This document shows positions 21,556 to 30,386 of a DNA stretch of 64,000 bases, in pieces. The notes under the pieces were generated by a model. It saw only the letters and a program-made list of their open reading frames with translations, was not told the origin of the DNA and made no database searches. Made by a program: the position numbers and the translations under genes. Location of the stretch: assembly GCF_023051105.1 (NCBI RefSeq), contig NZ_JALKIL010000001.1:186001-250000 (forward strand), in the 5' to 3' direction. The stretch is from Anaerobiospirillum sp. NML120449 (GTDB lineage: Bacteria > Pseudomonadota > Gammaproteobacteria > Enterobacterales > Succinivibrionaceae). The first letter of the stretch is position 1; each line of letters opens with the position of its first letter.

Positions 21556-21965
21556 TTGTGGTGCGGGCGCCTGCAGCAAGGCGCCATCCTGTACAGGGAC
21601 AGTAACCCACTAACTGCAACGCTCCTGTCAGTCATGAACACAAAGGGCAGGCAATGCATTTCAGGAGAGCATAATGCCGGTGATGAGCAGGACGGGCGCC
21701 TGCAGCACGAGGCCATGCTGTACCAGGACATGGACTAGGACGGGAACAGACTCAATGCAACGCCACTGTCAGTCATGAACACAAAGGGCAGGCAATGCAT
21801 TTCAGGAGAGCATAATGCCGGTGATGAGCAGGGCGTGCGCCTGCAGCACGAGGCCATGCTGTACTGGTGCGCTCACTTCAACGCCTCTGTCAGTCATGAA
21901 CACAAAGGGCAGGCATTGCAGTGTATTTTATGGGAGCTTGATGCCGGTAATATTCAGGGCTGAGT
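21556..21965. repeat. Long tandem repeat, 121-141 bp, three to four units
   Basis: Each unit carries CTGTCAGTCATGAACACAAA, AGGGCAGGCAATGCATTTCA and GCGCCTGCAGCACGAGGCCA. The CTGTCAGTCATG elements start at 21625, 21766 and 21887. The middle copies are near-identical, so duplication is recent. Confidence 0.85.
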
Positions 21966-22315
21966 TTTCGTCTCTGGAAAATGGGCCATTTGTAACATAT
22001 GACAGTTTCGCCATGAGACAAGGCTGTCTGCTGATATGGCGTCAGGCGCTGCAGCTGATGTAGGCCATGATTAACTGGGAACAGGATACGTAGGCAGTTG
22101 CGTGACATGGTGGATGAGTGCGGCAGCAGGCTCTGCAGCCGAGGGGAAAAGCCACCGGTGATGCTGGCTATGACCATAGCCGGGCGCGAGGGGCAGGGGA
22201 CTGAGCATCAGCTGCGCTCAGACTGAGCTGGCGCTGACCAGCAGGGCAGGGGCTGGTGGGCTGGTCTGTTAACAGGGTATGGCGGGACGTAGTGGGAGTT
22301 ACAGTACGGAAACGA

Positions 22316-22340
22316 CTCAGGCGCCATGATGGCGCCTGAG
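22316..22340 (-). terminator. Perfect 10-bp hairpin after the glycosyltransferase-deacetylase gene
   Basis: CTCAGGCGCC and GGCGCCTGAG are separated by ATGAT. There is no T-tract on either side, so its role as a terminator is doubtful. It lies 86 bp past the stop. Confidence 0.35.
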
Positions 22341-22425
22341 GCAGTGGGGGTGCTGTTGCGGGCCGGGAGCCGTCATCTCTGTAGCTGACAGGGCTGGCAG
22401 TGGACTGCACTGGCCGGCCTTTGTG

Positions 22426-24372
22426 TCAGTTGTGATGTCCGTAGGCCTTTTCTTCGCGCTTCATCTTGATGAAGTTGTAGCGGCCGGAAATCTTGCGTCT
22501 GAAGGTGAGCATGCTGTTGCGTGGGAAGATGGCAATACGTCTAATCTGGAAAGGATCGGAGTCCATGTTGATATTGCCTGAGTCAGTAGCCAGAGCGTAG
22601 GTAAAGCCGGCCTTTTTGACCTCCTCCTTAACAGCCTCATTAAGGTCGCCATAAGGATAGGCAAAGGTGGTAAAGGCATGACCATAGGTCTGCTCAAGGC
22701 TCTGCCTGCAGCCGGCAATTTCATCGCGGGCCTGCTCAAGAGGCAGCTGGCTTAAGCGCGGATGGGTTCTGGTGTGAGCACCAAACTCAACGCCATATGC
22801 CTCCATTTCCTTAATCTGCTCAGGAGTCATCAGGCTGAGGCGCTTTTCAGGGCGCTCAGCGTTATCGGCATCCCAGGCATTGCAGGTTGAATCAGAGAGC
22901 AGGAAGATAACAGCCTTGGCTCCATACTTCTTAAGCACAGGGAACATGACGCGGTAATTGTCTTCATAGCCGTCATCAAAGGTCAGCACAATAAACTTAT
23001 TGCCCCTGTCAAAGCGCTTTAACATCAGATTGTTTTCAGCCAGCTCCTTGAAGGTAACAGTCTGATAGCCTTTGCTCTTTAACAGCTTCAGGTGACTTTC
23101 AAAGCGCTCACGTGTTACCCATGTACCATGTACACCGGCCTCAGCCTCGCTTTCAATGACGCGGTGATACATGAGAACAGGCACCTCATAGTGACGGTAC
23201 TCAACAAAGGTACGGCTGTAGAGCTCTTCGATGGTAGAGACAATGCGCTCCATGTTGAACTCATGAAGCACAGTTTCTCTAAGGGAGCTCAGCTCCTGGA
23301 CGGACAGGTTCACGGCAGCCTCAACGTCATCCTTAAGGGATGAGAAATCAAGGCGGGTCTCATTGACGCAGTTGATATCGCCAAAATTTGACGACAGGGC
23401 AGCAGCCAGTGAGCTGGTGGTGACAAGGCCTTCGTAAATGGCCTCGCCAACAGCAATCAGAGGACGGCCTGAAAGTACGGCCTCAACACCTACACGACCT
23501 GCACCAACGATGACGTCAGCTTTACGCATCAGCTGATGCACATCAGTGCGGTAGCCCAGGAACTCTACATTGGCAAGGTTGCGGAAGCTGTCGAATCGCT
23601 CAGGAATATCCTTGCTGCCAATAATCTGGATATGGATATGCTCGTGAGGGCTTAACTTGCTCAGCACCTCATAGGCCACATGGCCCTTAGGTCCTGACAG
23701 ACGTCCTACCAGGGCAACACGGATTGGGCGTGGTGAGCTCTGGACAGCAGCGGCAGCTGAGAGAGCAGCAGAGTCTGCATCAGTGCCTGCGGGTGCAGCA
23801 GAGTCTGCAACAGTGCCTGAAGTGTCAGTGCCGGAGGAACCGGACGGAGTGGTATTCTGCCTGGATAAGTCTCTGTCACTGGCAGAGAAAGTAAAGACTG
23901 ACGGGTCTACAGGATTGCGCAGCAGCAGGGTGCTTGCTTCATCGTAGCCCAGCTCCTTACAGATCTGGGTGCGGATGTTTTCACATACGCATATGCTTTT
24001 GACACCGAAAGCCTTAATGAGGCGACGGCTGGCATGGACAGGCTGTCGGCCATGAGTGGTGGTAATGAGGGGGATACGGCAGATCATGCAGGCAACAGAG
24101 CAGACCCATGAGGATGCACGTGAGTGGGCATGTACTACCTGAATATCGTGTTCTTTGATGAGCTTGCACAGCTTTATGATATGGCCGACGCGGGCAGATA
24201 AAAAGCGGTTGTTAAACTCGAGGGGAAAGAACGGTGCTTTGCATTTTACAGTCAGGGTGTCAGATACGATAAATACGTTATGACCACGATCAATAAGCTG
24301 GTCAGACAGGGTTGCTGCATAGACTTCAGCACCAGTGATTTCGCGCTGCGACAAGGCCATCAGTATGTTCAT
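22426..24372 (-). CDS. Fusion protein: GT4-type glycosyltransferase plus polysaccharide deacetylase
   Basis: The product has 648 residues. Residues 1-390 have the GT-B glycosyltransferase layout: an N-terminal acceptor half (VVHAHSRASS, TTTHGRQP), a Ser/Ala/Thr-rich linker at about 170-213, then a donor half starting RPIRVALVGRLSGPKG with GRVGVEAVLSGRPLIAVGE (292-310). Residues 395-640 are a NodB-type polysaccharide deacetylase with MYHRV, TFDDGYED (Asp466/Asp467), HTRTHPRL (metal His533 and His537), and FAYPYGDLNE. No signal peptide or membrane segment is seen, so the protein is probably cytosolic or peripheral and acts in building a cell-surface glycan (inference). The start ATG follows GGGTGA. 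The gene is monocistronic and has no polysaccharide-gene neighbours, which is odd. Confidence 0.85.
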   Translation of the reverse strand: MNILMALSQREITGAEVYAATLSDQLIDRGHNVFIVSDTLTVKCKAPFFPLEFNNRFLSARVGHIIKLCKLIKEHDIQVVHAHSRASSWVCSVACMICRIPLITTTHGRQPVHASRRLIKAFGVKSICVCENIRTQICKELGYDEASTLLLRNPVDPSVFTFSASDRDLSRQNTTPSGSSGTDTSGTVADSAAPAGTDADSAALSAAAAVQSSPRPIRVALVGRLSGPKGHVAYEVLSKLSPHEHIHIQIIGSKDIPERFDSFRNLANVEFLGYRTDVHQLMRKADVIVGAGRVGVEAVLSGRPLIAVGEAIYEGLVTTSSLAAALSSNFGDINCVNETRLDFSSLKDDVEAAVNLSVQELSSLRETVLHEFNMERIVSTIEELYSRTFVEYRHYEVPVLMYHRVIESEAEAGVHGTWVTRERFESHLKLLKSKGYQTVTFKELAENNLMLKRFDRGNKFIVLTFDDGYEDNYRVMFPVLKKYGAKAVIFLLSDSTCNAWDADNAERPEKRLSLMTPEQIKEMEAYGVEFGAHTRTHPRLSQLPLEQARDEIAGCRQSLEQTYGHAFTTFAYPYGDLNEAVKEEVKKAGFTYALATDSGNINMDSDPFQIRRIAIFPRNSMLTFRRKISGRYNFIKMKREEKAYGHHN

Positions 24373-25253
24373 TAGTCACCCATGTTGCTTTTTATGGAAG
24401 TACGTCGACAGAGGCAGATTCTATCATAACCATGTCTCTGATTAACGTATATAACAGGCTCAGGGGCCTTTCTGGGCGTATAAATTCAGAAATACAAACA
24501 AACAAACAAACCGATCCGTGGTGACACCTTGATGCCCGACTGCCCCGTAGCACCCAGGACCAAAGCCCGCCTTCGATACGTGACTGTGTGCTGCCCGTCC
24601 CGGCCGTAACTGGCTGCAGCAATGCCATTGTTCAATGGTTCCATGTCTGTCTGCTGTGCATTGGTAATGAGCTGAACCCGGGCTGGGATTAGTGGCCTTA
24701 CCGAAATGGGATTAAATGGACCTCAAATGGACCTGATGGTAAGAGTTACAGGGGCCTTTGTGGCAAGCCTGGCAGATAATGACTGAGGGTAATCCTTAAT
24801 GGGATAGCAGTCTGGCAGAGACAGCTCCGTTGCCTGACCATATCGCCATGAGCACATGCATGAGTACGGCAGGCAAACCAGGCCATGCCGGGATTACAGG
24901 ACCATGCCGGGCTAACAGGACTATGCGGGCTTACATGACCATGCCGGGCTAACAGGACTATGCGGGCTTACAGGATCATGCCGGGCTTATGACATAGGCT
25001 GGGCAGGAGGACAGGCAAAGACCAGTGCTTATGTGCGCCAAAATGACTCAGCTTATGATGGTCAGGGGCTGATTCTGGGATACTGATCAGGCATTGGAAC
25101 AAAGATCTCTCAGGTAAGCAAAGTTGTTGTAAATTCAACAGATGAGACTTCATGGGGCACAATGCAGCCTTGCGCATGTTTAACCACTATGAGTGCGATC
25201 CGTCTGCATGATTGCCCTTGAGCAGGTATGAGAAACATTTGAGGTCAGCAAGC
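24373..25253. other. Divergent spacer upstream of the acetyltransferase gene
   Basis: It holds a 37-bp tandem repeat (24881-24995) and the run (ACAA)x4 near 24493-24511. No gene or clear promoter is recognised. Confidence 0.5.
24881..24995. repeat. Tandem repeat, 37 bp, three units
   Basis: The unit is ACCATGCCGGGCTAACAGG plus ACTATGCGGGCTTACATG. It is itself a doublet of two similar ~19-bp halves. Units start near 24901, 24938 and 24975. Confidence 0.8.
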
Positions 25254-25877
25254 ATGTTAAATGAACAGAGAAAGCTTCGTGATACAGGATATCTGTATGA
25301 CGCCAATGAACCCAAGATGATAGCTGAGCGTGCCCGTGCCAAGGATCTGTGCTGGGAATACAACACTCAGATTCGTCCATCAGACAGCACTCGCCAGCTT
25401 GAGGTGCTCAATGATCTGCTGGGCAGTCACGGTGAGAACACCACTGTTGTTGCTCCTTTCTACTGTGACTACGGCTACAACATTAAGACAGGCGACAACT
25501 TCTTTGCCAATCACAATCTGACTGTACTGGACTGTGCCAGGGTGAGCATAGGCAATAATGTTTTCATTGCCAACAACGTTACTCTGACCACGGCCGGCCA
25601 TCCAATTGATACTGAGAGGCGTAATAAGGGCCTTGAGTACGCCTGGCCGATACGCATTGGCAACAACGTCTGGATAGGTGCCGGAGTGTTAGTGCTGCCG
25701 GGCATCACCATTGGCAGTAATGTCGTTATTGGCTCGGGCGCCGTAGTAACCAGGGATATCCCTGATAACGTAGTTGCTGTAGGTAATCCATGTCGTGTCA
25801 TGCGTTCGATAACCGAGGCCGACAAGGAAAAGTATCTTCAGCCTCATCCATCCTGCCAGCAGACCTTCCAGCTCTAG
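25254..25877 (+). CDS. Sugar O-acetyltransferase, Maa/LacA type
   Basis: It transfers acetyl from acetyl-CoA to a sugar hydroxyl. The product has 207 residues, close to LacA (203) and Maa (183). Residues 1-60 are the N-terminal acetyltransferase cap (MLNEQRKLRDTGYLYDAN). Residues ~64-190 form a left-handed beta-helix of hexapeptide repeats such as VSIGNNVFIANNVTL and IRIGNNVWIGAGVLVLPG. The catalytic histidine is His116 in TTAGHPID. GAGGTC precedes the ATG at 25254; the TTG at 25212 is rejected as a start. In a genome with a galactose regulon a galactoside acetyltransferase is attractive, but sequence alone does not separate LacA from Maa. It is a lone gene. Confidence 0.9.
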   Translation: MLNEQRKLRDTGYLYDANEPKMIAERARAKDLCWEYNTQIRPSDSTRQLEVLNDLLGSHGENTTVVAPFYCDYGYNIKTGDNFFANHNLTVLDCARVSIGNNVFIANNVTLTTAGHPIDTERRNKGLEYAWPIRIGNNVWIGAGVLVLPGITIGSNVVIGSGAVVTRDIPDNVVAVGNPCRVMRSITEADKEKYLQPHPSCQQTFQL

Positions 25878-25960
25878 CTGACAGCACACTAACGCTATGG
25901 TCACGATGTATTTTGCTCAACTTTCAGGCTGCCAATCTGTCAGCGGCCAAAGCGCAACCT

Positions 25961-26100
25961 GCACCGGGCAGTGACGGCAGCAGCGACCACGGCTCTACTT
26001 ACATCCGGAAGTGACGGCAGAAGCGGCCACAGCGCTACTGACATCCGGAAGTGTCGGCAGCCGCCGTCCCATAGTCCTGCTGACAGTTGGCAGTGACGAC
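25961..26100. repeat. Tandem repeat, 40 bp, three units
   Basis: GTGACGGCAG (or GTGTCGGCAG) recurs at 25971, 26011 and 26051, with ACATCCGGAA before the last two. Confidence 0.75.
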
Positions 26101-26226
26101 CGAGCCGCACCCGGCCCAGGCTCTTGCCATTTCCTATGGCTATTTGTCCCTGTTGTGATTTGAGCGGCGGGGCGCAGATGACGGCCTCATTTATCCGTCC
26201 TTCTATCTGCTCTGCTATGCAGGAAA

Positions 26227-26313
26227 TGAACAGATAAGCATGCATTTGCTGCCCCACAGCACAAGCTGAACAGATAAGCATGCATTTGCTGCCCCACAGC
26301 ACAAGCTGAACAG
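26227..26313. repeat. Exact 40-bp direct duplication
   Basis: The unit starts TGAACAGATAAGCATGCATT and ends CCCCACAGCACAAGC. There are two perfect copies (26227 and 26267) and the first 7 bp of a third. Confidence 0.9.
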
Positions 26314-26557
26314 TCGACATGGCTTTATCAGCAACATCTGACGGCTTGCCGGGAAATCATTGCTGACTCATCAGGGCCGACTATCAGGGCTGATACTCAG
26401 CTCATGAAGCATGAAATGTCGGGCCGATAGTGGTACGTTGCTCACCGTAGCATCAGGACTGACTCTCAGGGACGATCCTCATGGTGGCTGCTCTGGCAGA
26501 TGCTGCTGATGCGGTCGTATTGCTGATTTGGCCTGTAACACCTGACCATGAACTTAC

Positions 26558-26595
26558 AAAGAAAAAGGCATGTCTTCGGACATGCCTTTTTCTTT
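26558..26595. terminator. Perfect 17-bp bidirectional terminator with UUCG loop
   Basis: AAAGAAAAAGGCATGTC pairs perfectly with its complement around TTCG, with A-rich and T-rich flanks in both directions. It is 680 bp from the acetyltransferase stop and 1.07 kb from the next start. Confidence 0.8.
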
Positions 26596-27312
26596 GAGCG
26601 CAAATATCTAAAGGGACGAGGCTTATCTAAACTGCGTGCAGAGGACGGTGCGACCATGGTAGTGGGGAAAAATGAGTGTTTGTTGATGCGCGGGCGGTAC
26701 TGCAGAACAGGCGAATGCCAGGTCCTTGCAAGGCAACAGCCCATGACTGAGTTGCGCCTTGCAGTACTGAGATGCAGCTGGAACGACTATGGATGTATGG
26801 TTTGGTAACGTGCTGGACTATCATGGGATGGTCAGGTCGCATTCTCTTTGAGGGCTGTTCAGCCCCCTGTAATTTGCTCCCTGAAGTTATGAACGGCTTT
26901 TGCCTGTTATTAAGATAACACATCCATGTAAATTAATATGTAGTAAGTCATAAATGCGATAAATATGCTGTTCTTTTGATAAGGCACCTCACAGGGGGCC
27001 TTGTCTTTTGCCATGAAAGCATGGGGCTCGGGCAGCCTGTAATGGCATTGGATGCTGCAGGCTTTGATAGGGTGACCGGGCTGCCATATCTGAAATAAAT
27101 GGCCTGTTAATGGGCTTTTTGTGGAATAAGGTACAGGGCAGATGGATCTGGGCAAGTATTGGGCAGTCAGAAGGGGCGGTTTTGTTGGAATAAAGATAGA
27201 TGAAAATTAATGTGTAAGACGTTTGTCTTCTGTGAAAGTGGCATTCTCAGGCGGTCTGCAGATAAATAGTAGCTGTATATAAATAATTTTAAAGATTTCA
27301 GTATTGTATATG

Positions 27313-27388
27313 TTGCAATTTATCTAGATATAGATATAATGACCACATTGATACAACAAATTGAACTTAAAAAGTATCAAAGTGGTCA
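27313..27388 (+). promoter_or_regulatory. Promoter with overlapping 15-bp inverted repeat
   Basis: TTGCAA (27313-27318) and TATAAT (27335-27340) are 16 bp apart. TGACCACATTGATAC (27340-27354) pairs 14/15 with GTATCAAAGTGGTCA (27374-27388). The repeat begins at the -10 box, so it could be an operator for the downstream HTH regulator or a 5' mRNA hairpin. Confidence 0.6.
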
Positions 27389-27665
27389 CCAGACAACGTT
27401 TTACTCAGTCATACATCATGGGTAATAACAGCTTCAGGTTTCTGTGAGCCTGACTGGTGTCGGATTGTTTGAACAAACAGCTTGAGAGGGCAGTAGCTGG
27501 CTGCAAAGATGTAAAGCCCGACTGCCTGGATCGAGCAAGAGAGTAAAGGTGACAGTTTCTGTACTGCCTGCAGTATTAAAAAAGCATTTGTGCTGTTGTG
27601 TCCTTGCTATATGCCCCCTGTATCTGTCTCATACAACAGACAGAGCCTGATTTGTGAGGTTATGT

Positions 27666-29111
27666 ATGAAGCTTAGAGAGGGTGATATTGATCCGGGAGT
27701 CCCTCCATATCCGGATCCAGTAACCATAGACCAGACCAAGGCCAACATGGCCTATTACCGTAAGCGTGCCGGATATTCTCAGCGCGAGGCATCGGTAGCC
27801 CTGGGCATGAGCCAGGCAAATTACTGGTGCTTTGAAGCAAGCGTAGCTGGCAGAGAAAGGGCGCTTATTCTTCCTTATCGCATGCTCAGGGCCTTTGCCA
27901 GTCTCTTTGGCTGCCCTGAACACCTGATTGACCCAGCCCAGCCGGTCAATCGTGACGGTCGCCGTTTCAAGTCGATTTACATTGACGGTACCCTGGTTCA
28001 CTGCGTAGAAAATCCTGTAAGCGATGATGACTATGCCAGCAACTTCAGATACTTCCTTGGCCTGTCATGCATGTCGCTTAAGGAACTGGCTGAGCGCACC
28101 GGTCTGTCAGAGTCCAGTGTGGGCAAGTGGCGTAATGGCTGTACCCGCTATCGTGGCAATAACATCATGCGTGCTCTGAAGGCCATGAACTGTATGGAGC
28201 ACCGTGATCTCATTGTTAAGCCACGCAGAGTAGTCAGCGGCGAGCCTGTAAGGTTAAAGGATGGCACTGTTGTGAACTTGAGAGTGCCTGCCCTTAACAT
28301 GGCTGATCTCAAGAACAATCTTGCCTATCACCTCAATGCCAATGGTCTTGCCTACAAGGACATAGACTTGCTGCTGCACTATCAGCCAGGTACCATCAAG
28401 CGCTGGCTGGATACGTCCAACAATGGCTTTATCACCGTTGATGATGCCAGGGTGCTCTCCGGTATGTACTGCTTCAGTGAGGCAGATATCTCCATTACCG
28501 TTCTGCACGCACATAACGACAGAGACAGGGGCTGTGGCTGCGGTGGTTCTCAGTATGGCAGCGGCCATGGTGGCGCAGCTTACGCTGGCGCTACCAATGC
28601 AGGTGCTGCACATCCTGGCTCAGCTCACGCAGAGGCAGCATCAGTATTGGGACAGGGCGGCACAGCTGGCCTGCAGCCTGACTCCTCCATAAACTCCATC
28701 ATGAATCAGCCCATGTCTGTCTTTTCAGGTAATAACGAGCAAAATGCCCGTCCTGCAGATGCAAAGACAGGCAGCATTGCCGATTTCCTGAAAATGACTG
28801 ACAGCAATGCCAGCATGGGCAGCATGCTTGCCTGTGATGACAGCATGTTCAACTACGATACCGGAGAGGGTATTCCATTGGGATCACTGGTGCTTCTTGA
28901 GCTCTCCAGCGGCGACGTCACGGACTATATAAGCCGTGTTGTCTGCGTCAGACTCAATGACTCAGATGTGGCCATTCGACGTCTCAAGTGCATCAGAGGA
29001 GTAGTAAGCCTGTGCACTGACAATCCTGACATTAAGGAAAATTGCATTCCTATGCCTGAGGATGCCGTTATCGTCGGTCACGTGTTAGGCACAGTGCTGC
29101 GCTCATTCTGA
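27666..29111 (+). CDS. Multi-HTH regulator with S24/LexA-like C-terminal domain
   Basis: The product is about 481 residues. Three Cro/XRE-like helix-turn-helix segments are visible: GYSQREASVALGMSQANYW (~38-56), MSLKELAERTGLSESSVGKW (~138-158), and LAYKDIDLLLHYQPGTIKRW (~222-242). A low-complexity Gly/Ala/His/Ser linker occupies ~280-330. The C-terminal ~100 residues resemble the S24 (LexA/CI) fold: ACDDSMFNYD, IPLGSLVLLE, RRLKCIRG and VIVGHVLGTVLR. The Ser in DDSM and the Lys in RRLKC are in plausible catalytic places, but self-cleavage is not proved. The ATG at 27666 is preceded by GAGG; a GTG at 27654 is possible. A phage-like or stress-responsive repressor role is inference. It is followed 465 bp later by an unknown acidic protein on the same strand. 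Confidence 0.75.
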   Translation: MKLREGDIDPGVPPYPDPVTIDQTKANMAYYRKRAGYSQREASVALGMSQANYWCFEASVAGRERALILPYRMLRAFASLFGCPEHLIDPAQPVNRDGRRFKSIYIDGTLVHCVENPVSDDDYASNFRYFLGLSCMSLKELAERTGLSESSVGKWRNGCTRYRGNNIMRALKAMNCMEHRDLIVKPRRVVSGEPVRLKDGTVVNLRVPALNMADLKNNLAYHLNANGLAYKDIDLLLHYQPGTIKRWLDTSNNGFITVDDARVLSGMYCFSEADISITVLHAHNDRDRGCGCGGSQYGSGHGGAAYAGATNAGAAHPGSAHAEAASVLGQGGTAGLQPDSSINSIMNQPMSVFSGNNEQNARPADAKTGSIADFLKMTDSNASMGSMLACDDSMFNYDTGEGIPLGSLVLLELSSGDVTDYISRVVCVRLNDSDVAIRRLKCIRGVVSLCTDNPDIKENCIPMPEDAVIVGHVLGTVLRSF

Positions 29112-29576
29112 TCGCCCGTTACCCCATGCGCAGCTGCCACAGCCGCCTCCTGAACGCTGATCCAGCAGCTGCCTCAGGGCCATTGCTCCCCGGCATCGCC
29201 ATGGAGCAGCCGGGCCACTGGCCTCCACAATCAAGGCCGGGAGGCATACGGCCTTGACATCCTTACGGCTCATGCCGCATGGTGCGAAAACCGAACAGGC
29301 AGCATAGCCGCACTGAACGCCTGACGGCTCCGGCCGCAAGGCTTTCTTTCCTTGCGTCTGATACAGCCCCGACCGTGGTAAACATGGTCGGGGCTGTGTC
29401 TTTGCTACTTTATGAGAGCATTTGCTGGTCCGATAGCAGGTCCAGGCTACTGGTTGAGCGTAGCCTGCATCATGGGCATGACGTTGAGCTTAGATGATTA
29501 CTCCGGGAGAGAGACTGTGTAAGCGCCAGGTATGTTGTTTTAGACTGAATGCAGTTGTCCAGAGGAGTTTGTTGTT
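29112..29576. other. Spacer between regulator and acidic protein gene
   Basis: It holds a terminator at 29363-29397 and, downstream, an A/T-poor leader with AGAGGAG before the next start. No other gene is seen. Confidence 0.5.
29363..29397 (+). terminator. Hairpin terminator
   Basis: The perfect 12-bp stem ACAGCCCCGACC / GGTCGGGGCTGT is followed by GTCTTTGCTACTTT, a weak T-tract. Confidence 0.6.
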
Positions 29577-30386
29577 ATGAGTGACAGTAAGACAGTTAAA
29601 TCAGGTGCAAACAGTGAGGCTGCCCTCAAGGACCTGCGTTCAGTTATGCAGGGCATGACCATGCCTTACAGTGATGCTGATATGAGACGCCTTGGCCTGG
29701 AACTGCTCAATTTCGTGCTGGCAGGTTCTCAGCACAGTAGAATCAGCTCGCTCGGTGCTGATGCTTGGGCTGACGGGGCTTCAGCGTCCCATTATGCTGA
29801 TGCCTGTGGTTGTGACGATATGGAGTGCTGTGGTGATGAGGACCTGGTTGATATGGAGCTTGATGACCGCTATCAGGACTATGCAAGCTGCTTTGGCAGT
29901 GAGGCAACAGTATCTCCGTACGACTGTCTGCACGGTCAGCTGCTCGAAGATATAGACAGGGTAATTGCGTTCTTCTTTGACTACTATGGCCTTGCCCATG
30001 AGGGCCGCTCAGATGGTGCCAAAACAACGGCCTTTGGCTACCATGCACTGGATGTGATCCTTTATATCTCCTATCTGCAGAATCGCAATGCAGAGGTTAA
30101 CCTCGATTCACTGCCTGTCAACTGGGCTGAAACACTGCCGGTCAATCTTTCAACTACATGGCTGCTTGACGAGTTTGAGGAACAGCCACGTGAAGATTAT
30201 CAGCAGATGCCGTCACTGGAGCTTGATCGACGTATGGACCGCATGGACCTCCTGCGCAATCTGTCAGATGAAGACAGAGCACTGCCGCTGCGCGAGTATA
30301 TCTATGAGCAGATAGTAGAGGACTTCAAGATTCTTGCACGACTTTGCATAGAGCGCTGTGTTTCTCTGCGTGACGCCATGTACTGA
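29577..30386 (+). CDS. Acidic protein of unknown function
   Basis: The function is not recognised. The product has 269 residues, very acidic overall, with a Cys/Asp/Glu cluster at about 77-100 (CGCDDMECCGDEDL). A later helical half contains FFFDYYGLAHEG, ILYISYLQNRN and a C-terminal segment ending RCVSLRDAMY. No signal peptide or clear membrane span is seen. It looks like a real gene: AGAGGAG lies upstream of the ATG, codon use matches its neighbours, and a good terminator follows at 30492-30520. It is downstream of the multi-HTH regulator but separated from it by a hairpin terminator. The Cys cluster might bind metal (inference). Confidence 0.7.
   Translation: MSDSKTVKSGANSEAALKDLRSVMQGMTMPYSDADMRRLGLELLNFVLAGSQHSRISSLGADAWADGASASHYADACGCDDMECCGDEDLVDMELDDRYQDYASCFGSEATVSPYDCLHGQLLEDIDRVIAFFFDYYGLAHEGRSDGAKTTAFGYHALDVILYISYLQNRNAEVNLDSLPVNWAETLPVNLSTTWLLDEFEEQPREDYQQMPSLELDRRMDRMDLLRNLSDEDRALPLREYIYEQIVEDFKILARLCIERCVSLRDAMY

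Larger units (their letters stand above)
21052..22425. other. Spacer upstream of ridA
   Basis: It is mainly a long-unit tandem repeat (21556-21965) plus a hairpin near 22316. No gene is seen. Confidence 0.55.
25878..27665. other. 1.8-kb spacer before the three-HTH regulator
   Basis: It holds two 40-bp tandem repeats, a perfect bidirectional terminator (26558-26595) with no gene nearby, and an AT-rich promoter region with a large inverted repeat (27313-27388). No gene is recognised. Confidence 0.55.
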
